From an uncultured Alphaproteobacteria bacterium (GTDB lineage: Bacteria > Pseudomonadota > Alphaproteobacteria > Rhizobiales > Rhizobiaceae), in NCBI GenBank assembly GCA_929200335.1, contig CAKMZG010000065.1, positions 1 to 11,953 of the forward strand: DNA of 11,953 bases. The letters run 5' to 3'. Positions 1 through 7,114 of this stretch are shown in pieces; position 1 is the first letter of the stretch, and every line of letters starts with the position of its first letter. A program made the translations under genes and the position numbers. The notes beneath the pieces are model-generated. The model ran no database searches and was not told where the DNA came from. It saw nothing but the letters and a program-made list of their open reading frames with translations.

Positions 1-81
1 AATTAAAGTTGATCGGCCTTCAGAAGTTGCGGCGGCATCACGAAGGTGCGCAACAAGTTTGTCTAATTCCAATGTTTGCAT
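1..81 (-). CDS. Unrecognised protein, N-terminal 27 codons only
   Basis: An open frame starts with ATG at 81 and runs leftwards off the window edge with no stop. A strong ribosome binding site, GGAGGGG (minus strand, 87-93), lies 5 bases before the ATG, which supports both the gene and this start. The visible peptide begins MQTLELDKLVAHLRDAAATS and looks like an amphipathic helical N-terminus of a soluble protein. There is no signal peptide. It lies 63 bp downstream of the MDR oxidoreductase on the same strand and may be co-transcribed with it. Too little is visible to name a family, and I do not recognise it. Confidence 0.7.
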   Translation of the reverse strand, partial: MQTLELDKLVAHLRDAAATSEGRSTLI

Positions 82-144
82 ATCATCCCCTCCATTAGCC
101 CATCTTCATTTCTACTACAGTACTCCTTTTTAGACGCGCAAAAC

Positions 145-1191
145 TCAAGGAATGTTGAGTACTATTTTTCCTACATAACCCTTTTCACCAAAACTCTTTT
201 GCGCTTTGCTGATGTCCTTTAAATGATGCGTCTCCGCAACAAGAGGTTTGATTTGTTCTGCTTCAATGCGTTTGATGAGGTTTCCGAACACTTCCGGTTC
301 CAACACAGTGCATCCAAAGAAACTCAGGTCTTTCAGATAAAGTGTGCGCAAATCCAGCTCAACCATGGGCCCGCCAATGGCGCCGGCAACAGCATATCGC
401 CCACCCTGACGCAAAACATCAAGCAATGCAGGCCATCCTGCTCCTGCAACGAGATCGATAACTACATCTACACTGCCATTACCTAATTCCTGAACTAGAT
501 TAGCATCTCGGGTTAGTGTTCTTAAGGCACCAAGTTGAGTGAGTGTCTCTGCCTTAATAGGACTGGTGATAGCATAAACTGTTGCACCGCGCGCTTGGGC
601 CAATTGGACTGCAGCAGAACCAACACCTCCCGAAGCACCCGTCACCAAAACAATGTCACTTTTCCCCACTTTTGCCCGCGTGAGCATGTTTTCCGCAGTT
701 GAGTAAGAGCATGGAAATGAGGCGAGTTCTACATCAGACATATTACTCTCAACGCGATAGGCATGCCTTGCCGCGACCTTCGTGTACTGTGCGAATCCTC
801 CATCGCATTCAGAACCGAAGTACCATGCGATATCCAACTTAGTGCCATCAACTTCTCGAATGCATGGTTCGATGTTAACCCGCTCACCAATACGCTTGGG
901 ATCAACGTCGTCACCTACGGCTACAATTTCACCACATACATCAGCACCTTGTATACGAGGAAATTCTAGAGGCTTACCTGACCAAGTCGCGTCGTCTGCT
1001 TCCGCATCCCCTTTGGAATACCACGCAAGGCGCGTGTTAACATCGGTATTGTTAACAGCAGCAGCACGGACCCTGATAACAACATCTTGTGGACCAGGTT
1101 CAGGAATGGCGAGGTTCTTTCGATATTCCAACATCTCTGGACCGCCGTGTCCATTCAGCAACACACCTGACATTTTGTTTGTTACATTCAT
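145..1191 (-). CDS. Zinc-independent MDR-family oxidoreductase (quinone-reductase-like)
   Basis: A complete 348-residue medium-chain dehydrogenase/reductase, a usual length for the family. The GroES-like N-terminal domain spans roughly residues 8-150 and includes AAAVNNTDVNTR near 43-54 and QGADVCGEIVAVG at 81-93. The Rossmann domain has the nucleotide-binding stretch VLVTGASGGVGSAAVQLA at 181-198, typical of NADPH-binding MDRs. The catalytic zinc ligands of alcohol dehydrogenases are missing: Asn occupies the usual Cys region near 48 and QGAD replaces GHE near 81. A zinc-free quinone/enoyl reductase chemistry is therefore more likely than alcohol oxidation. The substrate is unknown. ATG at 1191 has a weak AAGG about 8 bases upstream; Met7 (1173) is an alternative start. 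It diverges from a TetR remnant, which suggests that the repressor once controlled it. Its GC content is near 50%, clearly above that of the operon to the right. Confidence 0.88.
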   Translation of the reverse strand: MNVTNKMSGVLLNGHGGPEMLEYRKNLAIPEPGPQDVVIRVRAAAVNNTDVNTRLAWYSKGDAEADDATWSGKPLEFPRIQGADVCGEIVAVGDDVDPKRIGERVNIEPCIREVDGTKLDIAWYFGSECDGGFAQYTKVAARHAYRVESNMSDVELASFPCSYSTAENMLTRAKVGKSDIVLVTGASGGVGSAAVQLAQARGATVYAITSPIKAETLTQLGALRTLTRDANLVQELGNGSVDVVIDLVAGAGWPALLDVLRQGGRYAVAGAIGGPMVELDLRTLYLKDLSFFGCTVLEPEVFGNLIKRIEAEQIKPLVAETHHLKDISKAQKSFGEKGYVGKIVLNIP

Positions 1192-1223
1192 GAAAACAGC
1201 CTTAGGTAGAATGATTAATCTAC

Positions 1224-1415
1224 TTGAATAAGCAAAATAACTACTCTACATCGTCAAGTATGATTGATACTGCCACAAAAATTGCCTCTGGGTTGGAGCA
1301 AGCCTTCGCCGCTCAGGGCTTTGCAGAGACCAATGTTGAAGCTTTGAGAGATGCCGCCGGTGTTAGCTTGAGAACACTTTATAAATGCCATGAAAAAATG
1401 GAATTTAATTGCTGA
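1224..1415 (+). pseudogene. TetR-family repressor remnant, HTH domain only
   Basis: The 63-codon frame encodes the DNA-binding N-terminus of a TetR/AcrR regulator. IDTATKIASGLEQAFAAQGF is helix 1 and NVEALRDAAGVSLRTLYK is the helix-turn-helix. Family members normally continue for another 130-150 residues with a ligand-binding domain. Here the homology breaks just after LYK (about 1388) and the frame stops at 1413-1415. I checked the other two plus frames downstream and saw no TetR continuation, so a deletion or replacement of the 3' part is more likely than a single frameshift. The start is uncertain: TTG at 1224 or ATG at 1260, neither with a good ribosome binding site. It is divergent to the MDR gene, 32-68 bp away, the usual layout for a TetR repressor and its target. 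It is probably non-functional as a ligand-responsive repressor, although the HTH fragment might still be made. Confidence 0.75.
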
Positions 1416-1644
1416 CTTTCCTGCAGGATAAATGTCCTATCATTGCCCCAATTTTAACTTTCTGTAGTTAAGTTTACAGTACCGGTGAAGACAACATTTG
1501 CTTTAAATTTAAAATTTTTATTCTTCAAATCTTCTGCAACATATATTTCAAGATCAAAATATTTTAAGTTTAAACATTTTGATCTTGAAATATTATTTTT
1601 ATCGTGCAATTGTTTTACCTAAATAAGAATTAAGGGAGTTATTC
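1416..1644. other. AT-rich intergenic region between TetR remnant and catabolic operon
   Basis: No gene is visible in these 229 bp on either strand. Lines 1501-1620 are only about 18% GC by hand count, far below either flank. The region holds a TGTA-N8-TACA dyad at 1463-1478, the 12-bp palindrome TTTAAATTTAAA at 1502-1513, the perfect inverted repeat at 1543-1593, and the ribosome binding site AGGGAG six bases before the ATG at 1645. The promoter of the 10-kb operon should lie here. TTGAAA at 1585-1590 could act as a -35 element overlapping the right arm of the repeat, but no convincing -10 follows at 17 bp, so I do not call a promoter. Confidence 0.6.
1543..1593. promoter_or_regulatory. Perfect 18-bp inverted repeat, candidate operator
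   Basis: The left arm ATATTTCAAGATCAAAAT (1543-1560) and right arm ATTTTGATCTTGAAATAT (1576-1593) are exact reverse complements separated by 15 bp. The spacer ends in the 8-bp palindrome GTTTAAAC (1568-1575). Each arm with two flanking bases is itself an imperfect dyad: 14 of 20 positions are symmetric on the left. The element could therefore be two dimer sites whose centres lie 31 bp apart, close to three helical turns. It ends 51 bp before the ATG of the operon's first gene. Known MarR regulators of aromatic-CoA operons bind dyads in such promoters, so the MarR encoded at 4679 is the obvious candidate ligand. The stem has only three G-C pairs per 18, so it is a poor intrinsic terminator. 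Confidence 0.55.
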
Positions 1645-3942
1645 ATGCGCATAGCGTGTTTAGGAGGAGGCCCTGGAGGGCTTTATTTTGCAATCTCGAT
1701 GAAGTTACGTGATCCATCTCATGAGATCGTGGTCATTGAGAGAAATAAAGCCGATGACACATTCGGATGGGGTGTTGTTCTATCTAATGAGACGCTTGAA
1801 AATCTCGCGAAAAATGACCCAATAAGTGCACAATCTATTGAAGATCATTTTGCCTATTGGGATGACATTGCACTCCATTTTAAAGGTGAGCGTCTTGTGT
1901 CATCTGGTCATGGGTTTTGTGGTGTTGGTCGTAAAAAACTTCTGATTTTACTGCAGGAGCGAGCGAGAGAACTTGGCATTGAAATACATTTTGAAACTGA
2001 AGTGGATAGCGCAGAAAATTATAAATCTGAATATGACGTGGTGGTAGCCTGTGACGGGTTAAATTCAAAAACTCGGATGCTTTACACCGATGTTTATAAA
2101 CCTGATATTGAAGATCGTCTTTGCCAATTTATTTGGCTTGGGACGCATCAAAGATTTGATGATGCATTTACGTTTATTTTTGAAGAAACTAAACATGGAT
2201 GGATTTGGGTTCACGCCTATCAGTTTGATGATAATACGGCAACATTCATTGTTGAATGCTCCCAAGAGACATACGATGGATTTGGCTTTGCTGATCTAAC
2301 TCAGCAAGAAACTATCGAAATTTGTGAAAATATTTTCAAAAATCATCTTGATGGCCATTCTCTGATGACAAATGCAAAACATATCAGAGGATCTGCATGG
2401 ATACGTTTTCCACGTGTTCTTTGTGAAAAATGGAGTCATGAAAATGTTGTTTTACTTGGTGATGCATCTGCAACGGCTCATTTCTCTATTGGCTCGGGTA
2501 CAAAACTTGCGCTAGAATCTGCAATTGCGCTTGCTGAATATTTACACACAGAACCAACTTTAGAATCGGCGTTTAATAAATATCAAGACGAACGTCGATT
2601 AGAAGTCCTACGTCTTCAATCGGCTGCGCGCAATTCAATGGAATGGTTTGAACATGTAGAGCGTTATCTACATCTTGACCCAGTTCAGTTGAACTATTCA
2701 ATGCTGACACGTTCTCAACGTATCAGCCATGAGAATTTACGTGTTCGTGATGCGAAATGGCTTGAATCCGCAGAACGTTGGTTTATGACACAAGCTGGTG
2801 TTGCTACAAGTCAACCTGTTCGTTCTCCGATGTTTGTCCCTTTTAAATTAAGGGATATGGAATTGAAAAATCGTATCGTTGTTTCCCCTATGGCACAATA
2901 TAAAGCAATTGATGGTTTGCCTACAAATTGGCATCTCGTTCATTATGGTGAACGGGCTAAAGGTGGTGCAGGTCTCGTCTATGTGGAGATGACTTGTGTT
3001 AGCGCTGAAGGACGCATTACACCAGGTTGTCCAGGGCTTTATGCGCCTGAACATGAAGTCAAATGGCGAGAGATCACAGATTTTGTTCATAATGAAACAG
3101 ACGCAAAAATTTGTTGCCAGCTTGGTCACTCAGGACGAAAGGGTTCTACCTGTATTGGCTGGGAGGGTATGGATCAGCCATTAAAAGATGGAAATTGGAA
3201 ATTGGTTTCTGCTTCTGCTATCGCGTGGTCAGATAAAAATGCTAAGCCACGTGAAATCACCAAAGTAGAAATGGACGAAATAAAGAAGCAATTCATTGCG
3301 GCAACAATCATGGCAGATCGCGCAGGGTTTGATATGATTGAACTTCATGCTGCGCATGGCTATCTGCTATCCTCCTTTATCTCTCCAGTTTCTAATATCC
3401 GCACCGATGAATATGGTGGCAGTTTAGAAAATCGCCTGCGTTGGCCGCTTGAAGTTCTCAATGTCATGCGAGATGTTTGGCCTGCTCAAAAGCCTATGTC
3501 TGTTCGTATTTCAGCAACAGATTGGATTGGTGAAGATGGCGTAACACCTGATGAAGCTGTTGAAATAGCAAAGCACTTTAAACAGGCAGGTGTCGATTTG
3601 GTTGATGTATCAGCCGGACAAACAACGCTTGACGCCAAGCCAATTTATGGCCGCATGTTTCAAACGCCATTTTCAGACCGCATTAGAAATGAAGTAAATA
3701 TTCCAACTATGGCAGTTGGTAATATCTACGAAGCTGATCATGCAAACTCTATTTTGATGGCGGGGCGTGCTGATCTTGTTGCTATCGGTCGACCTCATCT
3801 AGCCAATCCATATTGGGCACTTCATGAGGGAACAAAGATTGGAGATAGACAGGCGTCAGATTGGCCAGATCCTTATTTAGCTGGACGTGATCAAATATGG
3901 CGTAATGCTGATCGTGATGCTGAAATAATGGGTAAAGTATGA
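1645..3942 (+). CDS. Bifunctional 2-aminobenzoyl-CoA (or salicylyl-CoA) monooxygenase/reductase
   Basis: This 765-residue fusion joins a class A flavin monooxygenase to an Old Yellow Enzyme-like reductase. Residues 1-380 carry the FAD motif GGGPGG (7-12), the DG motif CDGLNSKTR (136-144) and the GD motif LGDASATAHFSIGSGTK (271-287). Residues 395-765 carry KNRIVVSPMAQY (408-419), the flavin/active-site stretch ELHAAHGYLLSSF (566-578) and NIRTDEYGGSLENR (584-597). This architecture and size match the Azoarcus evansii enzyme (AbmA type). That enzyme uses O2 and NAD(P)H to hydroxylate 2-aminobenzoyl-CoA and then reduce the ring to 2-amino-5-oxocyclohex-1-ene-1-carboxyl-CoA. Databases often call such proteins salicylyl-CoA 5-hydroxylase/oxidoreductase. 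AGGGAG six bases upstream supports the ATG. It is first in the operon and overlaps the next gene by ATGA. The 2-aminobenzoate substrate is inferred from the fusion and from the ligase downstream. Confidence 0.9.
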   Translation: MRIACLGGGPGGLYFAISMKLRDPSHEIVVIERNKADDTFGWGVVLSNETLENLAKNDPISAQSIEDHFAYWDDIALHFKGERLVSSGHGFCGVGRKKLLILLQERARELGIEIHFETEVDSAENYKSEYDVVVACDGLNSKTRMLYTDVYKPDIEDRLCQFIWLGTHQRFDDAFTFIFEETKHGWIWVHAYQFDDNTATFIVECSQETYDGFGFADLTQQETIEICENIFKNHLDGHSLMTNAKHIRGSAWIRFPRVLCEKWSHENVVLLGDASATAHFSIGSGTKLALESAIALAEYLHTEPTLESAFNKYQDERRLEVLRLQSAARNSMEWFEHVERYLHLDPVQLNYSMLTRSQRISHENLRVRDAKWLESAERWFMTQAGVATSQPVRSPMFVPFKLRDMELKNRIVVSPMAQYKAIDGLPTNWHLVHYGERAKGGAGLVYVEMTCVSAEGRITPGCPGLYAPEHEVKWREITDFVHNETDAKICCQLGHSGRKGSTCIGWEGMDQPLKDGNWKLVSASAIAWSDKNAKPREITKVEMDEIKKQFIAATIMADRAGFDMIELHAAHGYLLSSFISPVSNIRTDEYGGSLENRLRWPLEVLNVMRDVWPAQKPMSVRISATDWIGEDGVTPDEAVEIAKHFKQAGVDLVDVSAGQTTLDAKPIYGRMFQTPFSDRIRNEVNIPTMAVGNIYEADHANSILMAGRADLVAIGRPHLANPYWALHEGTKIGDRQASDWPDPYLAGRDQIWRNADRDAEIMGKV

Positions 3943-4682
3943 GTATTACCAATAAACATGTAATAGTAACAGGTGGTGGCACTGGTGTTGGTGCTGCAAC
4001 AGCACATGCGTTTAAAAAAGCCGGTGCAAATGTTACAATTTTGGGCAGAACAAAAAAAACGCTAGAAGCGCAAAATCTTCCTTATCAAGTGTGTGATGTG
4101 ACGGACAATGATTCTGTTATGTCAGCATTTGATGCAGCTCGCAAGATAAATGGTGCAATAAGCATTGTTATTGCAAACGCAGGTGTAGCCGAGAGTGTTC
4201 CTTTTTCTAAAATGACTGCTGATGATCTTAATAAAATGTTATCTGTTAATTTGGGCGGTGTAGTAAATACATGGCAGGCAGCTCTTGAAGATATGAAATC
4301 TGAAGGTTGGGGGCGCTTAATAGCAATTGCTTCGACAGCTGGATTGAAAGGCTATTCCTATGTTTCGGGCTATTGCGCAGCCAAACATGGCGTCATTGGG
4401 CTGACCCGAGCATTAGCAATTGAGTTGGCACAATCGGGTATTACTACAAATTCAATTTGTCCAAGTTTCATTGAGACACCACTTCTGGAGAGATCTATCA
4501 AAAATATAGTTTCTAAAACTGGAATGACTGCTGAAAATGCTGCTAAGACCATGCTCAAGGAAAATCCGCAGAATCGTTTCATTCAAACTGACGAAGTTGC
4601 GGATACTGCAGTTTGGCTTTGTAGTGATAGCGCACGTTCAATTAATGGACACTGCCTAGCAATTACAGGTGGTGAAATATGA
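3939..4682 (+). CDS. Short-chain dehydrogenase/reductase of the aryl-CoA pathway
   Basis: A 247-residue classical SDR. The cofactor motif TGGGTGVG is at 11-18, NAG at 80-82, and the catalytic tetrad is complete: Asn104, Ser132, Tyr145 and Lys149 (YCAAK). Gly36-Arg37 after the second strand, in place of an Asp, hints at NADP(H) over NAD(H). In abm-type clusters such a dehydrogenase is thought to oxidise or reduce the hydroxyl/oxo group on the non-aromatic CoA intermediates, as 3-hydroxyacyl-CoA dehydrogenase-like enzymes do; the exact substrate here is inferred. The ATG overlaps the stop of the monooxygenase gene (ATGA) and the stop overlaps the MarR start in the same way, so translation is probably coupled. 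It has little ribosome binding site of its own. Confidence 0.88.
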   Translation: MSITNKHVIVTGGGTGVGAATAHAFKKAGANVTILGRTKKTLEAQNLPYQVCDVTDNDSVMSAFDAARKINGAISIVIANAGVAESVPFSKMTADDLNKMLSVNLGGVVNTWQAALEDMKSEGWGRLIAIASTAGLKGYSYVSGYCAAKHGVIGLTRALAIELAQSGITTNSICPSFIETPLLERSIKNIVSKTGMTAENAAKTMLKENPQNRFIQTDEVADTAVWLCSDSARSINGHCLAITGGEI

Positions 4683-5164
4683 GTACTAAACAACAGCAAA
4701 AGGGTGAGCCTCTTTCAAAGGAAAGACTTCGTCTTTGGATAAAACTGCTTAAAGCACATAGTTCACTTGAAACTGAACTGCGCCGTCGTTGTCGAGAGCA
4801 ATTTAAAACAACTTTGCCAAGATTTGATGTATTGTCGGCGCTCGCTCGCACTCCGAACGATTTGAAAATGGGTGAAATATCCGTCCTTTTGAAAGTATCA
4901 AACGGAAACATAACTGGAATTGTTGATCGCCTGACAGAAGACGGTCTAGTAATAAGGGTTGCTGCACCATCAGACCGACGTGCACAATTAGTACGCTTGA
5001 CAAATGCGGGCATGAAGTCATTCAATGAAATGGCTAAAGCCCATGAAGCTTGGCTGAATGAACTATTGGGTAGTCTAGACATTGATAAGCTGAATGAGTT
5101 TCAAAACCTACTTGATGATGTAACCAATCATTTTAAACACATAGGAGTGAATGACGATGCGTAA
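4679..5164 (+). CDS. MarR-family transcriptional regulator
   Basis: A 161-residue winged-helix MarR protein, a normal length. N-terminal dimerisation helices (about 12-45) precede the HTH around 62-88 (MGEISVLLKVSNGNITGIVD) and the wing with the conserved SDRR at 98-101; C-terminal helices follow from about 108 to 155. It sits inside the catabolic operon, with start ATG overlapping the SDR stop and AGGTGG six bases before it. MarR regulators in aryl-CoA operons (for example CouR, BadR and HcaR types) commonly bind CoA thioesters or aromatic acids and control their own operon. I infer that this one binds the inverted repeat upstream of 1645 and responds to 2-aminobenzoyl-CoA or a related thioester. 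Whether it represses or activates cannot be read from the sequence. Confidence 0.9.
   Translation: MSTKQQQKGEPLSKERLRLWIKLLKAHSSLETELRRRCREQFKTTLPRFDVLSALARTPNDLKMGEISVLLKVSNGNITGIVDRLTEDGLVIRVAAPSDRRAQLVRLTNAGMKSFNEMAKAHEAWLNELLGSLDIDKLNEFQNLLDDVTNHFKHIGVNDDA
5143..5147 (+). promoter_or_regulatory. Ribosome binding site deciding the crotonase start
   Basis: AGGAG lies inside the last codons of the MarR gene. It is 3 bases from ATG 5151 and 9 bases from the in-frame ATG 5157. Normal spacing (5-9) favours the second ATG. Confidence 0.6.
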
Positions 5165-5957
5165 TGACACAAAACACTTCAACTGTATGATAGAGGGTTC
5201 CATCGCTAAAATTTCATTGAATCGTCCTGAACGCAAAAACCCACTTACTTTTGATAGTTATGCCGAGCTTCGTGATTGGTTTCGTGATTTAGTTTATGAT
5301 GATACTGTTCATGCTGTCGTTTTTTTACCTAATGGTGGCAATTTTAGTTCAGGCGGCGATGTCCACGAGATTATTGGTCCTTTAACAAAGATGAACATGA
5401 AAGAATTGTTAACTTTTACGCGCATGACCGGTGATCTTGTTAAGGCTATGATCAATTGCGGAAAGCCTATCATTTCAGCAATTGATGGTATATGTGCGGG
5501 AGCTGGCGCTATCATTGCAATGTCATCTGATCTGCGCATCGCGACATCTAACGCAAAGGTGGCATTCTTGTTTAATCGTGTAGGCTTAGCAGGTTGCGAT
5601 ATGGGAGCATGTGCAATATTGCCACGTATCATAGGTCAAGGCCGTGCCAATGAGTTACTTTATCTTGGACGTTCCATGACGGCACAAGACGGTGAGAATT
5701 GGGGATTTTTTAATTCAATTGTAGATGTTACAGAACTAGATGATGCGGCGACTGCAATGGCGCAACGCATTGCATCAGGGCCTACCTTTGCTAACTCAAT
5801 GACCAAAACTATGCTCAATCAAGAATGGTCTATGTCATTGGAACAAGCCATTGAAGCTGAAGCCCAAGCTCAAGCAATTTGCATGCAAGGCAATGACTTC
5901 AAGCGGGCATTTGATGCGTTTGTTGCCAAAAATCAACCAATTTTTGAGGGTGATTGA
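5157..5957 (+). CDS. Crotonase-family enoyl-CoA hydratase/isomerase-like enzyme
   Basis: A crotonase-fold protein of 266 residues from this ATG (268 from ATG 5151; residue numbers here follow the longer form). The oxyanion-hole segments are FSSGGDVHEI (65-74) and DGICAGAGAIIAMSSDLRIA (112-131). In hydratases two glutamates activate water. The second seems present as Glu168 (RANELLYLG), but the first position reads FNRVGLAG, with Asn-Arg in place of Glu. Asp150 in GCDMGA may substitute. The enzyme may therefore hydrate an enoyl-CoA by a modified mechanism or act as an isomerase or ring hydrolase. AGGAG at 5143-5147 is 3 bases from ATG 5151 but 9 from ATG 5157, so I prefer 5157. It overlaps MarR by 8 or 14 bases. 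Its role in processing the dearomatised CoA ester is inferred from context. Confidence 0.87.
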   Translation: MRNDTKHFNCMIEGSIAKISLNRPERKNPLTFDSYAELRDWFRDLVYDDTVHAVVFLPNGGNFSSGGDVHEIIGPLTKMNMKELLTFTRMTGDLVKAMINCGKPIISAIDGICAGAGAIIAMSSDLRIATSNAKVAFLFNRVGLAGCDMGACAILPRIIGQGRANELLYLGRSMTAQDGENWGFFNSIVDVTELDDAATAMAQRIASGPTFANSMTKTMLNQEWSMSLEQAIEAEAQAQAICMQGNDFKRAFDAFVAKNQPIFEGD

Positions 5958-7114
5958 TGACTGATAAATCCTTTCTTTCTTGGCCATTTTTTGATGACAA
6001 TCACCGTGCCCTTGCTGCTAACTTAGATACATGGGCTAGGGATAATCTTGCTGGACTAGATCATAGTCACACCGATCAACTATGTCGCGATCTTGTTAAA
6101 ATGCTTGGCGATGCAGGATATCTCAAATACTCAGCAACAATTGATGATGTGTTAGATGTTAGATCACTTTGTTTAATTCGCGAAACGCTCGCTCGTTACG
6201 ATGGATTGGCTGATTTTTCATTTGCTATGCAAGGTCTGGGTACTGGCGCATTGTCTCTATTTGGTTCTGATGCACAAAAGACAGAATGGTTGACAAAAAC
6301 ACGGTCAGGAAATGCTATATCCGCTTTTGCTCTCACTGAACCTCAATCAGGCTCTGACGTTGCTAATTCTACTATGACTGCGACATTAGATAATGATGAA
6401 TATATCCTAAACGGTGAAAAAACATGGATTTCCAATGGTGGAATTGCCGATGTTTATACGCTTTTTGCAAGAACCGGTGAAGGGCTAGGGGCAAAAGGGC
6501 TTTCTGCATTTATTATACCAGATAAAATAGATGGATTTGAAATTTCTGAGCGTCTTGAAACAATCGCCCCTCATCCACTTGCCACTTTAAAATTTACCGA
6601 TAGCAGAATTCCTGCTACTTGGATGATTGGTAATCCAGGAGAAGGTTTCAAGATTGCAATGTCCGTATTAGATGTTTTCCGTCCGACTGTCGCTGCTGCT
6701 GCATTAGGATTTGCACGCCGCGCATTGGACGAATCACTTGAACGTGTAACCTCCCGGCACGTTCAAGGTTCTCCTTTATCTGATCTGCAATTGGTGCAGG
6801 GTCACATTGCTGATATGGCGCTAGATATTGATGCAGCAGCCTTGCTTGTCTATCGTGCGGCTTGGGCTAAAGATAATGGTGCTGCGCGTATCACTCGTGA
6901 AGCAGCAATGGCAAAATTGTTTGCCACTGAACGAGCTCAAGAAGTTATAGATAAGGCTGTCCAGTTGCATGGAGGTGATGGGGTTAGAAATGGCCATATT
7001 ATTGAATCTTTATATAGGGAAATTCGAGCGCTTCGAATTTATGAAGGTGCTTCGGATGTTCAAAAGGTGATTATTGCACGTCAAGAAATTGGCGCAGCTA
7101 GGGGAGCAAAATGA
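5957..7114 (+). CDS. Acyl-CoA dehydrogenase
   Basis: A 385-residue FAD-dependent acyl-CoA dehydrogenase of usual length. Landmarks are the substrate/FAD-binding stretch AFALTEPQSGSDV (about 123-135), TWISNGG (about 156-162), and the C-terminal QLHGGDGV followed by RIYEGASDVQKVIIAR. The Glu of YEG (about 363) aligns with the catalytic base of medium-chain acyl-CoA dehydrogenase, so the enzyme should be active. It would remove hydrogens alpha,beta to the thioester of a cyclic or ring-opened CoA intermediate and pass electrons to ETF. The frame opens at TTG 5954, but ATG 5957 is preferred because GAGGG (5946-5950) sits six bases before it. That ATG overlaps the crotonase stop by one base (TGATG). 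The stop overlaps the ligase start by ATGA. The specific substrate is inferred only from the neighbours. Confidence 0.9.
   Translation: MTDKSFLSWPFFDDNHRALAANLDTWARDNLAGLDHSHTDQLCRDLVKMLGDAGYLKYSATIDDVLDVRSLCLIRETLARYDGLADFSFAMQGLGTGALSLFGSDAQKTEWLTKTRSGNAISAFALTEPQSGSDVANSTMTATLDNDEYILNGEKTWISNGGIADVYTLFARTGEGLGAKGLSAFIIPDKIDGFEISERLETIAPHPLATLKFTDSRIPATWMIGNPGEGFKIAMSVLDVFRPTVAAAALGFARRALDESLERVTSRHVQGSPLSDLQLVQGHIADMALDIDAAALLVYRAAWAKDNGAARITREAAMAKLFATERAQEVIDKAVQLHGGDGVRNGHIIESLYREIRALRIYEGASDVQKVIIARQEIGAARGAK

Noticed and set aside
782..1231. 149-codon plus-strand frame opposite the MDR oxidoreductase
   Set aside because: The translation is rich in Ser, Pro and Thr, with no known motif, and it mirrors the well-supported MDR gene.
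1385..1480. Simple frameshift restoring the TetR C-terminus
   Set aside because: I read the other two plus frames after LYK; one gives a short peptide ending at a stop near 1430 and neither resembles the TetR ligand-binding domain, so a deletion or replacement is more likely.
1543..1600. Inverted repeat followed by a T-rich stretch read as a rho-independent terminator
   Set aside because: The stem has only three G-C pairs and there is no functional gene immediately upstream on the plus strand to terminate; the position fits an operator better.
4663..5082. 139-codon minus-strand frame opposite the MarR gene
   Set aside because: The plus-strand MarR frame has the conserved winged-helix and SDRR wing; the opposite frame resembles no family.
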